Notes under the pieces: generated by a model
Seen by the model: the letters and a program-made list of their open reading frames with translations, nothing else
The model's database searches: none
What the model was told of the DNA's origin: nothing
Position numbers and translations under genes: made by a program
In this document: in pieces, positions 11,083 to 21,397 of the stretch
Numbering within the stretch: position 1 is the first letter of the stretch
How the letters are laid out: each line of letters starts with the position of its first letter
Assembly (NCBI GenBank): GCA_012932295.1
Contig: JAAONU010000001.1
Coordinates: 59,832,927-59,896,926 of the forward strand
Direction of reading: 5' to 3'
Length of the DNA: 64,000 nucleotides
Origin: Cyclina sinensis
Taxonomy: Eukaryota > Mollusca > Bivalvia > Venerida > Veneridae

Positions 11083-12474
11083 ATGGACAGGCAATCAAAA
11101 TCATGCGTTTATCTTCGGAGCCTCGTTACGGAAAAAAGATGGCAGCTCCTTCGTACAATGGGAGGTATTGTTATCCTCACTGTGCTCTATGTTTTTGTAT
11201 ATATCAGTCTTCAGATGAACTTAACTGGTATAGTACCCTCACCAATCTCTACAACTTTTGAAATGATAAAATCAGGTTCTAAAGAATCAGCAAATGTTAC
11301 TAAGAAAAGGCGTACATTGATTGACATTTTTCATGAATTCAAAATGTCAACAGTTTCGAAACCGAGCAATGTTGAGAAAAGAACGAACAGCCAGAATTCA
11401 AAGTTGGATATTGTTTGGTACACAAAGCCAAGCTATGTGAATCTCAGGCATAACAACGAATATATCAAGTCACAGTGCCTGTTTAACAATTGTAAAATGT
11501 CAACAAACAGGTCGGATATAAAACACGTTGCCGCTCTAGTATTCTGCTTGACGGAAGACTTGGGTTACACGCCCCCTATTAAACGACAGGACAGAAATCC
11601 GGACCAGCCTTGGATATTCTTTTACTCTGAGTCACCTACACATCATTTTCAAAAGAAATACAGGCATTGGAACTGGAGAAATACAATGAACTGGTCAATG
11701 ACTTACGAACTTGATGCCGATATCTTCCGTCCATATGGTTTCTTAGAAACAAAGAAAGAAATAGCAGAGAGGGACTATGGTGCAATATTTCGGCGTAAAA
11801 GAAAATTTGCTGCCTGGGCTGTTAGCCATTGTGGAGCACGAAGTAAAAGAGATGAGTTTGTTGAGGAGCTCATTTTGTACGGTGTGCAAGTGGACATATT
11901 TGGTGAATGTCTTGACAATAAACGCGTTGACGGAACTGAGTTAAAGGCTCTTATCAGTAGGGAATACAAATTTTATCTTAGTTTTGAAAACAGCCTTTGT
12001 AAGGACTATGTGACTGAGAAGTTTTTTCTCTATTACAGCCTTGATGTAGTCCTTGTTGCGAGAGGAGGTTTAGACTATGATAAAGCTTTGCCTAATGAAA
12101 CATTCATAAATTCGGCTCACTACCCTTCTGCTAAAGAATTAGCTAGTTTTCTGCTGACTGTTGGTTCTTCTGAAGAAGCTTATACTAGATACCTTCGAAA
12201 CAAAGATAGGTACACGTCATATACAACGCCTATGTTTTTCTTATGTAGTTTATGTGAAAAGGTTAACACTTTCAACGAAAGCAGACGGATTTATAATGAC
12301 CACGTGACACATATTCATAAACAGACTTGTTGGAAACCTACGGACTTGACACAGAATGGTATATCATGGTTGATGCTAGGGTTAACTGTATCATTGATAG
12401 TGTGTGTTTGTTTCTGTGTTATTTGTTTAAAACTGAATAAACGACAGATATCCCAGAACAGGCTGGGATCCTAG
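11083..12474 (+). CDS. GT10 alpha-(1,3)-fucosyltransferase family protein, single exon
   Basis: 463 codons, ATG at 11083 to TAG at 12472-12474, intact and intronless. Short basic cytosolic tail, then a signal-anchor at about residues 26-43 (type II Golgi topology). A stem region with N-glycosylation sequons follows. The GT10 catalytic region shows PWIFFYSESP, NWRNTMNWSMTYELDADIF, FAAWAVSHCGARSKRDEFV and the GDP-fucose-binding segment YKFYLSFENSLCKDYVTEKF (about 295-314). Members transfer fucose from GDP-fucose to GlcNAc on Golgi glycans. Linkage and acceptor are not readable here. Unusual: a second hydrophobic segment at about 429-450, followed by a short basic tail, which typical GT10 enzymes lack. 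The ATG at 11083 puts the anchor in the normal place. The foldback element ends 315 bp upstream. Confidence 0.93.
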   Translation: MDRQSKSCVYLRSLVTEKRWQLLRTMGGIVILTVLYVFVYISLQMNLTGIVPSPISTTFEMIKSGSKESANVTKKRRTLIDIFHEFKMSTVSKPSNVEKRTNSQNSKLDIVWYTKPSYVNLRHNNEYIKSQCLFNNCKMSTNRSDIKHVAALVFCLTEDLGYTPPIKRQDRNPDQPWIFFYSESPTHHFQKKYRHWNWRNTMNWSMTYELDADIFRPYGFLETKKEIAERDYGAIFRRKRKFAAWAVSHCGARSKRDEFVEELILYGVQVDIFGECLDNKRVDGTELKALISREYKFYLSFENSLCKDYVTEKFFLYYSLDVVLVARGGLDYDKALPNETFINSAHYPSAKELASFLLTVGSSEEAYTRYLRNKDRYTSYTTPMFFLCSLCEKVNTFNESRRIYNDHVTHIHKQTCWKPTDLTQNGISWLMLGLTVSLIVCVCFCVICLKLNKRQISQNRLGS

Positions 12475-15400
12475 TAAAAAAAATTCGTCATATATTTAGT
12501 TGTGAAATTCAAGACAGGTTGGCTCAACAAAAGTTTTATCATTTAATATCATGTTTACTCTTGTGAACAAATGTCCTCCATTAGGTTAGTAAGTAATTTA
12601 AGTTTAAATGAATTAAAATCATGTCGTTCACATCGGGATAGAAGAAAGGGGGAACTATAACTTGTTACACCTTCTTTTTGCTGAATTATGTCCTGTGTTA
12701 CATGTACATTTTCCTAAATATGTCCCTTGTGACATGTATTTATTGCTAGGTCATGTTCTACTTTCACTTCTTATGTTGAATATTGATCAGAGTCCTGTTA
12801 ACACGTCCGTTTCAAGTTATTACTTCATGTATAGTTTATATGCTAATTCGTATCTTATAATATTCAGTTTATTTTAGCATGATATCCTGTATTTCATTGT
12901 ACCTTTTTGTGTCGCCTACGTTACTAGGAAGACAGACATTTTTGTCGTCTTTGGTTGTCGTCTGTATTTCACGTCTGCTTCACTGAAGCAGTGACTGAAA
13001 GATTTTTGAAATTTGTGAATATGATTTTCCATTCGCCTGTCGGTGTGTCATGTACTTGACCGAGATCAGAATCAACGTCACACTGATTATTTTCATGTTC
13101 CGTGTCAAGGTCATTATTTCACAATAAATTCGTCATGCAAAGAGAGATTTCAGAGATATATCTACATTTATACATAAATCTTAAATAAAACGAGTCTATC
13201 ATATGAATGTCAACTCTTTCTTAATAAAATATGACTTCTGGAATTATAAATAACTAGTAACACGCGCCACCATCTCAGTAACATGTTGCCATATTCCAAA
13301 TCTATTTTCGCACTTTATGCCTCCCAGCCTGACCATACTCTTACAGCAAAATATAGAATATGACTTTAGAAAATTGGTAGATATCTAGGACAACATTATG
13401 CCATATCACATCTTTAAAATCTTTATAGAATTTTCAAGACAAAGTAATTTTTTGTAATATGCATTGAGGTAAATATAGATTTCTTAGTCTTGTGTAGCCA
13501 AAACTTATAAATCTTACATCAGATGCAGAAAAAAAAAACGTCCATGTATATAGTGAACTCTCGATAGCATTGCGAGGGTGTAGGCTCACACTCCTTCAGT
13601 GTATTCAGCACAGTGTACGCAAGCTATATCTTGATTTTGCGAATTAATTATACGTTTGTAAATATGACAAAAGGGCTTACTGTGCAATCGTTGTCTGTTC
13701 TGCAGTTGTTGGGTTGCACAGTTTGGCAATCTGCAGCATGGTCGGATTTATTGTTGCTTGATGCAAGCGTCGATAGAAGTACGGATTCGATATTAACTGG
13801 TGCAGAAATAGACTGAAATATTATGTTTATAACAGTAATACAGTTCAAGTCCATGTGTTATTATTTCGTAACTAGCTTTGAATAAACAGGGATATTTTTT
13901 AGATAATGTGGCAAAATTAGGTATGGGGTGGGGTCAGTGCCAATGTTTTATATTGATATTGAAACTAATCATATTTTCCCGTCAATGTTTACAAAATCCT
14001 TTTAAAAAAAATTCATGCATCATGGACATTTATATTCTTTATCAAGGAAAATAATTTCAACCATTACAACTAACAGCGGTAATCATTATCTCGAAGAATT
14101 TCAAGGCTGAAGGTAAAATAACTCAACCCAGAATCTGTTTTACATTTTATGTTCATACTCAGATGTCTTGTCTTCGATTAATTTGTTATAGACTGTAATG
14201 ATTATAATGATGACAACGTCATCGGAGATGATGGTAATGATGAAGAATATGATGATGAAGTACGTTGCAGCATTAGAAGGGATGGATAAAATCTTTGAAA
14301 TTTTGATTTAATTGTCAACCTTTCACTAGAACGAACGCATGTCACATTGAAGAAAGTGTTAAAAATGTTGTCAGGGAAATATGATGAAGTGTTATGTTCA
14401 GTAAAAGCAAGATCAGTGCTGAAATAGTTTTAAAATAGATTAAATGGTCTGAACGTAATCAGTTGTGTAAAAAAAGAATTTTCGTTCAAGACAACACACA
14501 TCCTTTGATCGGATAACGCTGCATGTATTCATTCTTTTTCAGCGTACTGTAAATAAATTCAGGGTAAATTTCGCAAGTGTGAACGCGCTTTGTTTGAAAA
14601 ACAAATGAACTTGTCCGAGACTATCTGATAATGTATTGGAAATCAATAACGTCTGACAGGAATTTAACCACACTTTGTCCATGCATAATTTATTCGAAAT
14701 GGTAATGGATATCATTAAAAAGCTTCTTCTAGATTCCGCCCATGTAATATTAATTCAGCGAAGAGTGTAAAAATCATCTGCATATAACCAGCTTTCTGAT
14801 AGTTTAAAAATTTGAAACTGTATTTTCAACCAATGAAATTTTTCGTTATAAGATTGATGTAAAATAACCTATTTCACAGGCTTAGAAGATAGTGGATGAT
14901 TCTCATGAGAGTGAGCAAACGGCCTCTATATAAATGTCAATTTACGATGAACCATTTAGAAAAAGACTTGTATTCTTTTTTCTCACGACCTGCTTTTCAC
15001 ATACAAAAATAAATTTAAAAAGGGAATTTCCCTGATACTATCAATTTTTAATGAAATCAGGATAAACTCTGACAGACTTGCGTTTTACTTTTGTATCTAA
15101 AATATCAACTGACATAGAATTGAACGAACCTTTCAGATTCAGTGTATTGAAAGCAAATAAAAGGTTGTCATCCATTGTAAGATAAGAGGTCAGTTTTTGT
15201 GACAATGCAGTGAATATATTCCTTAAGAGAAGAATAAACATGCAGAGTTTAAAGATCATTACACTTAAACCAAACAATTCATCGCTTTCGTAGAGCCTTT
15301 TAACAGTAAACATGATTCAAATAAAACAAATTATTTTGAGAACAAAACTAATGGAAATGGTGTCCTATTTATTAAAATTTCCTCTGACTACTCTCGCTAG

Positions 15401-15939
15401 TCTGCCGTTAAGCCAAGCATAAGTTACTTCCCCTACTACATCTTTGCCTGAGAAAAGGCCATACTTGAACAGGGTGGTGGTTCAGTGGTCCGATTAACGT
15501 GCTGGACTATTCCAGTGGTCGTAAATATGATTCATCCATTTCTACTTACACCAATTGTCTTTCGGATGTCATTCATATGAGAAACCAGTTTTACGTTTTA
15601 TTATTTAAACAGACACGTTTACAGCTTCAGAAAAACTTGGGATTATCTTGTGGTAAGTAACTTAACTTCACTTTGTTATTTTCGTATATAAGCATACTGT
15701 GTCATATCTTTTCATTGCAACTAACCACGAGTGTATGCATTTATTTGCTGAATTAATATCTAAGGTGGTCTTACAATCTAATCTTTACAAGCATGCATTC
15801 TTGTAAAAAATCTATTATGCAAGGTTTTGAGAATTCAGAATTGGTGAGCGCTTCTTTAATCTATATTTATTTCAAAATTGGATGCTTTGATGGGTAAATA
15901 GGGATAAAGCAATGTATCTATTTTGCCCGCACCAGTCAG
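12475..15939. other. Intergenic; possible SINE-head fragment at 15471-15545
   Basis: AT-rich and without recognisable exons. GAT/GATGAT-rich simple sequence lies at about 14190-14260. At 15471-15545 'GGTGGTTCAGTGGTCCG' followed by 'AACGTGCTGGACT' resembles the A-box head of a tRNA-derived SINE on the + strand, but no body follows. Confidence 0.4.
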
Positions 15940-16123
15940 GTGATCTTCACATTGACCTGTATACTTTCGCTCAAAGTTTACTTGGATTGGAACTATTTTC
16001 AAAATGGCGAACTGAATGAGGAAAGAAGTATGGCACGACCAATATATGCATCTACTCCTGACAAACGTATAAAAAAATGTATGGCTTGCAATAAAAGTCC
16101 TTCTAGACCTAGATTTACGCTCC

Positions 16124-16387
16124 CACCGTGTCCAATCGTTACAATTGAGATGAGGATTTGTAACGCATCCGCAGTCGTGTATTTCAGGGATTTAGGAAGG
16201 GGTGATGTAAATATTTTTCTCGTTATTTCTTCATTTTTTCTGTCTGTATTTTGTTTAATAATTTTGTTTTGTCTGAGATGACCTTCAATCAATGTAGATT
16301 CTTGCTTCAAAACTTTTTTGTCTCAGAACTTTGCCATTTTCAAGATCATTCAGGAAAACCTAGCGTTAGAAAGAAAAACGCTTGATT
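16124..16387 (+). repeat. First copy of a 250-265 bp duplicated segment
   Basis: Matches 18202-18453 in direct orientation with scattered substitutions and small gaps. Shared words include CACCGTGTCCAATCGTTACAA, TTCAGGGATT, GGGGTGATGTAAATATTTT, 'CAATGTAGATTCTTGC' and 'ATCATTCAGGAAAACCTAGC'. It lacks the right terminal inverted repeat seen in the second copy, so it looks like a truncated element. Open frames over it on both strands (for example 15940-16281 +) are most likely incidental. Confidence 0.7.
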
Positions 16388-16950
16388 TGAGCACGATGTT
16401 TCGAAGATTTCTTGACATAAACGTATCAAACAACTTTATATTTTGTTTGGTTTACAAGAATTTCATCGTAAAAATTGATTTTAATTTAAACTTTATTCCT
16501 GCGTTTCCAATTAAATACTGATATAATCGTTTTTGCTAACGAAACATATGTAACGTAGGCGCAGTTATTTTTGTGACGCACGCGGAGCAAGGATTCAGTA
16601 ACTTTCAAGTACCTTTTCTCACCGTATTTGACCAAATAACAAATAACTAGATATATTTATAAAGCGTTAAGAAATATTCATATATCTGAAATTAATAGAA
16701 AGAATTTGCCATTATGCAATGTATTTACTTTTAAAGCTAGAGAGGGTTTCAGCTTAATGAGACTGGAATGAGTTCCAGTTTTTAGTTCCAGAATATTCAA
16801 AACTTTTCCTAAAAATACTGTACTTAGCTTTGGGACATGCAAGTTCAGTTTTAAGCCTGTTGATCTGATATCCATAGTGTGTATATTATACTTGTGGTAA
16901 GTATTGGGGACAGATATGTTAAATATACAGTCAATCCTACCATAACGTCA

Positions 16951-16973
16951 CCCCCCCCCCCCCCCCCCCCCCC
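16951..16973. repeat. Run of 23 C
   Basis: Uninterrupted cytosine homopolymer. Proline- or glycine-rich frames crossing it are artefacts of the run. Confidence 0.95.
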
Positions 16974-17534
16974 TATTGGAAATCTGTGTATTTTCACCTC
17001 TCTCGAGCTGCATCTCCCCCAAACGAGCATCACGTTACTATTTCTCCCTAATGACAAATGAAAATCTCCCATGAATGCCCAAAAATAATCAGCGAGTTGT
17101 AGATATCCGGAATTTCCCAAAAATATTAAATAGGTATTTCCAGCGCAAGTGCGCATGTATTAAGTCAAAAATCATAAAGTTGCTAACAACATGCGGTTTT
17201 AAATTAAACAAACATGAAATACCTGCGTGAAATGATTAAGCAATTTGTTTGTCAACTTGCAGGTATTCTTATTATGGATGTGCAAGGTTGTTTGTTGATT
17301 CACCCAAAATAGCAGACATTGAATGTGAGAATTCACAGCTCATTAAAACTGAATACAGCAATATAGTGTCTGCAGTTTGAATCGTGAATGCTCTGTTGAG
17401 TTTTATGTATGGTAATACTTATACTTCTGCTTTTTCCAAACTATTAAAATATGTTATCTCTGCTTGTGCATCCGCGTCATGCATCAAAAAAACAAGATTT
17501 CTGTGAAATCAAATTTAAAAGGTACAGTGTTTGG

Positions 17535-17738
17535 ACTCATTTATTTTACATCGATTGCGTTACAAGTTCTTACAACTTAGAATCACCACGCTTGATGACT
17601 GCTTCCTGGGTTCCATACCAGTATTCACGCCGAAATGAGGAATGTGAAGATCGTGAGAGAAACTCGCATCTGACGGGATTCGAACCCGCGTCCTCCTGAT
17701 CCGGAGCCCTGAGCTCTACCCCTTGACCACGGTGGCTC
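17535..17738 (-). mobile_element. tRNA-derived SINE, best-preserved copy of family 1
   Basis: On the minus strand the head is tRNA-like: GGAGCCACCGTGGTCAAGG, an A box with TGGTCAAGGGGTAGAGCTC and a B box with GGGTTCGAATCCC. A body shared with 2.64 kb and 26.96 kb follows. The 5' part could be mistaken for a tRNA gene, but the continuation into the shared body and the existence of further copies mark it as a SINE. Confidence 0.82.
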
Positions 17739-18201
17739 CTCAAGGAATGTAAAAGATAAATTTGATGAAGATTTTTAATAAAATCATATGTAAATAAAGA
17801 AGGCTTTTAAGGAAGCAGATTCTCGGCTTAAGCATGACGTCAGTCTAGCCATTAACCAATCAAATAACAGTAACTAATAATTTAAGCAATCGGTTGTCAA
17901 TCGTTACTCGGACTTTATCGTAAGAGCCTATTTGACTTTAAAGTCGTTTGTTATGAAACCTAACAACTTTAATTAATTAGAATCGTTACAAATGCACTTA
18001 TCAGGCCATAGGTCTCGGAAATTAAGACAGTTTCTTTTGTTGTATGTTCTAGTATTTGTAATTTTTAATATTGAAGTTACATATAGCTCAACGATAAAAT
18101 CCGAGTTACACCCAAGTACGGATATACTACCTTTAAAAAGTACCCGGATGTGTAAAGCCGAGAATTGGCTCTAGTCATCCTATTTGACTGTAAAGCATTA
18201 T

Positions 18202-18482
18202 CACCGTGTCCAATCGTTACAACTGGGAGGAGGATTTGTAATGCATCTGTAATCGTGTATTTCAGGGATTACGAAGGGGTGATGTAAATATTTTCCTCGT
18301 TATTTCTTCATTTTTTCTGTCTGTTTTTTTTTTAATAGTCTAAGATGACCTTCAATCAATGTAGATTCTTGCTCCAAAACTGTTTTGTCTCAGAACTTTG
18401 CCATTTTTAAGATCATTCAGGAAAACCTAGCGTTAGAAGAAAAACGCTTGATTCCTTCCAATTGTAACGATTGCACACGGTG
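18202..18482. mobile_element. 281 bp MITE-like element with terminal inverted repeats
   Basis: The left end CACCGTGTCCAATCGTTACAA is mirrored at 18458-18481 by CAATTGTAACGATTGCACACGG, an inverted repeat of about 22 bp with few mismatches. The interior is the segment also found at 16124-16387. There is no coding potential for a transposase. No clear target-site duplication was found. Confidence 0.65.
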
Positions 18483-18940
18483 GCTCCTGTCTTGGATTAT
18501 TTTTCAGAAAACTATTTATCGACTATTAATGCAGCGCATGAACAAAAAAATCCATATTTCGATGGTGATGTGTTTTAGTAAAGAGGTCGCATGACCGAAC
18601 CTCTATCTATAGATTGACGATGTATCAGAAAAAAAATACTTGAAAAGTTCCCTCGGTGTTATCACTGACTGAATAGCGAACAGATGTCGTTAAGTCTTCT
18701 CTGTTCGATTATGAAGATCAGAATAAACAAGAAGCCACTTAAAAACAGATACGCGGCCGTAGTACAAAGACACATGTCACAATTGGGAAAGTTGAGTATA
18801 AGTACTACAGCACCAGTTAAGTTACTGGCTTTATAAAATAATCTGGCTGGAAGGATGCGCTCGCAGAAAACGTTTTTACATGACCACAAGGCAAAAAAAA
18901 ATATTGAATCAGACCAACACGACATTTCGCCTATAATGTA

Positions 18941-19614
18941 TACGGTGTCCCATTCCCGCCAGTAACACTGCGTCCTTTTATGGACGCGAAGATGCGACAA
19001 CGCGAGATTTATCTTGCATCTTCGCCCTTCAAAACTCGCATACAAACACGAAAATTGGGCGATAATTATCGACCTAGCTTTTGTAAAACTTTACACTTAT
19101 CCTGAAGCGCGAGATATGCAGATTGTAACAGTTAAACTTCGCGTCGCCGTCCTAGGACTAATGTTTGGTTGGTTGAATTCTCCGTGAACAATTATCCCCG
19201 TAATATTTTGTATCGACACCGATATTCGTTAAACACGCGTTCATCCCGCTGCGAAATTTTAGGAAAACAATCAACATTAAACGTCGAACAAGAATAGAGT
19301 TTGGCCTATATGGAGACCGAAATAGAAGGTGGATTTGTTGCCCTACCCTTACATTATCAGTCGGTGCTCTAAGTTATCACGTACATTTAGGGTGAGGGCG
19401 ACAACGCGAGGTTTAACAATTAGAATCTGCAGATTTCGCACTTTGGGATTCTCATAAGCACGAAGTTTTAAAAATGCTAGATCTATAATTATCCCCCAAT
19501 TTTCGTGTTTGTGAGCGATTTCTAGAGAGTGAAGATGCGAAATATATCTCGTGTTGTCGTATTTTCGCGCCCGCGAAAGAGCGAAGTTATAACTGGCGGG
19601 AACGGGACACCGTA
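18941..19614. mobile_element. 670 bp inverted-repeat DNA element with TA target duplication
   Basis: The left end CGGTGTCCCATTCCCGCCAG (18943) is mirrored by CTGGCGGGAACGGGACACCG ending at 19612. TA dinucleotides flank both sides. Inverted similarity extends inward for about 150 bp, with shared words such as ACAAACACGAAAATTGGG, GATAATTAT and GACAACGCGAG. The TA duplication and long TIRs suggest a non-autonomous Tc1/mariner-like element (inference). Confidence 0.8.
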
Positions 19615-20353
19615 AATTTACCATCGTTTCTTTTCTTATCCGAATATTAAATGTGCAAAATGTAAAGTAATTGAAAAATGCATATGAACCTGCTAGATCA
19701 CATTTATGTTCGGAGTCTGAAAGCCCAAGTGCTCGTTTCCGGGAGTACTTTCCTTTTCATGTCAAGTGACCACTGAAATGTCGATTGTTTTGTCCAACAA
19801 TGAAATTTTAGCAGCGATCCTAAGCTCACTCAACAGTAAACCGGAAGTCAAGGTAAATTCAGACGGCCAACGGCCGAAAAACACATTCACATACACATGT
19901 AAAATAAAATATTGATGCACAGCATCAAGCCAGCGCAGAAAATTCTAAAGATTTAAAATTGTTGGTAGTAGATAATTTCACATATACAAAATATTTTTAT
20001 AACAGCAGAACTGTTAATGCTCTAAAAGAGACCATCTTTTCGGGCTATTCGTACTTAAACCGCTTCGATCTTAAGTACTTTGTTAAACCAACGCTTTAAA
20101 CACTTAGCAAAAGAATCGATGCTCTGACGCGTCTGTCAAAGGTTGTATCTGCATATTTACAAACAGTTGTGATACACTTGCTCTTATGTCATTATTCAAT
20201 AAACAACTTCAAAAGAAACCGGAAAAAGCACAATCATATAAACTTTATTCACTGATCCCGTATCTTGTCATCCACGCAACAGTTACTTCCCTGCATGAAG
20301 GGGAGATTACCGGTTAGGAGCGCCCTATGTTGCAATCTATCGAGTTTATTTAT

Positions 20354-20618
20354 CGTCGATACCGGTTGCCCATATGACCGAAGCCCCTGCAGAGATTGGT
20401 TATTTTAATTTGTGGGTGATAGTGCAAGATACAGAAAGCATCCTATTCCAGAGACACCCCTGGTTCTTTTGCATGCTAAGTGTACAACACTGATATATGG
20501 GACCTCGGTTTAACGTCTCATCCGAAAGACATTTAGTAACGTTAGTGGAGGAGCGGGGGGATCGATTTCGCTACACCTGGGTAACCAGTCCAGCGCATTA
20601 CAACTAGACCACTGATCC
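20354..20618 (-). mobile_element. tRNA-derived SINE family 2, upstream member of a tandem pair
   Basis: On the minus strand the head has an A-box-like TGGTCTAGTTGTAATGCGC and a B-box-like GATCGATCCCC. The body is shared with the copies at 6.9, 20.66 and 29.3 kb ('GAACCAGGGGTGTCTCTGG', 'CATATGGGCAACCGGTA'). About 265 bp. Confidence 0.8.
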
Positions 20619-20660
20619 GCTCCTTTGTGTTGCCACTATCTATCTATTTGAATTTATTTA

Positions 20661-20927
20661 TCTTCTGTACCGGTTGTCATACATTTGACCGACGCCCCAA
20701 GCAGAGATAAGTTATTTTATGTTGTTGGGGATAGTGCAAGATACAGAAAGTATCCCATTCCAGAGACACCTCTGGTTCTTTTGCATGCTCGGTGTACAGC
20801 ACTGATACATAGGACCTCGGTTTAGCGTCTCATCCGAAAGACAATTACATGTAGTAATGTTAGTGGAGGAGCGGGGGATTGATCTTGTGACCCCTGGATT
20901 ACCAGTCCAGCGCGTTACCACTGGACT
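20661..20927 (-). mobile_element. tRNA-derived SINE family 2, downstream member of a tandem pair
   Basis: Same family and orientation as the copy ending about 40 bp upstream, but with independent differences (for example CATACATTTGACC for CATATGACC), so it is a separate insertion or an old duplication. Confidence 0.8.
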
Positions 20928-21397
20928 TTTGTCGAACCCACTATATTAATACTAGTATTAAGTGATCGACGTTAAGAAAAAAATTATTATTATCAAACGT
21001 GATATTTCTTTTTTATTCCGGTGAAATATTTCATCAATTTTTCAGGGATAGTTCCTTAATTAAATGTCGGTAAGCTTTATTTAATGAAACAATATAATAA
21101 TATTGATAATGATAATAATAGTAATATTTCTTAGTAACAACTTGTCCCAACTTTTGCTATTAGTTTGAAATATAAGATCAGAGCCTTAATTGAAGGGAAA
21201 AGATAGTCGAAAAGTCCTAAATTACTCTGTCGCGCGCATGCGCAGATGGAACTTCATAAAATACCGTTGCTTTCAATATGTCTGAAGTATGTTCGAATTC
21301 TTGTTTTCTGGCCAACTTTCGAGGGATTATCAGACAAATAAATTGACAACAGTTGGCAGTTGGTAAGTGGACATAGAACTGGCGTCTACAATGTATT

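Noticed and set aside
12662..12877. Hydrophobic 71-codon frame after the fucosyltransferase
   Set aside because: Low-complexity T-rich sequence, no motif, no splice or start context.
15940..16521. Short membrane-like + strand reading frames (113 and 67 codons) and a 103-codon minus frame
   Set aside because: They overlap a repeated segment whose second copy (18.2 kb) does not keep the frame; no domain, no splice context.
16851..17156. Glycine- or proline-run frames
   Set aside because: Produced by the 23-C homopolymer.
17660..17738. A minus-strand tRNA gene (A and B boxes look good)
   Set aside because: The sequence runs on into a body shared with copies at 2.6 and 26.96 kb, so it is the head of a SINE.
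18662..19045. A 127-codon minus-strand hydrophobic frame
   Set aside because: Its first part lies in the terminal repeat of the 18.9 kb MITE; no recognisable family.
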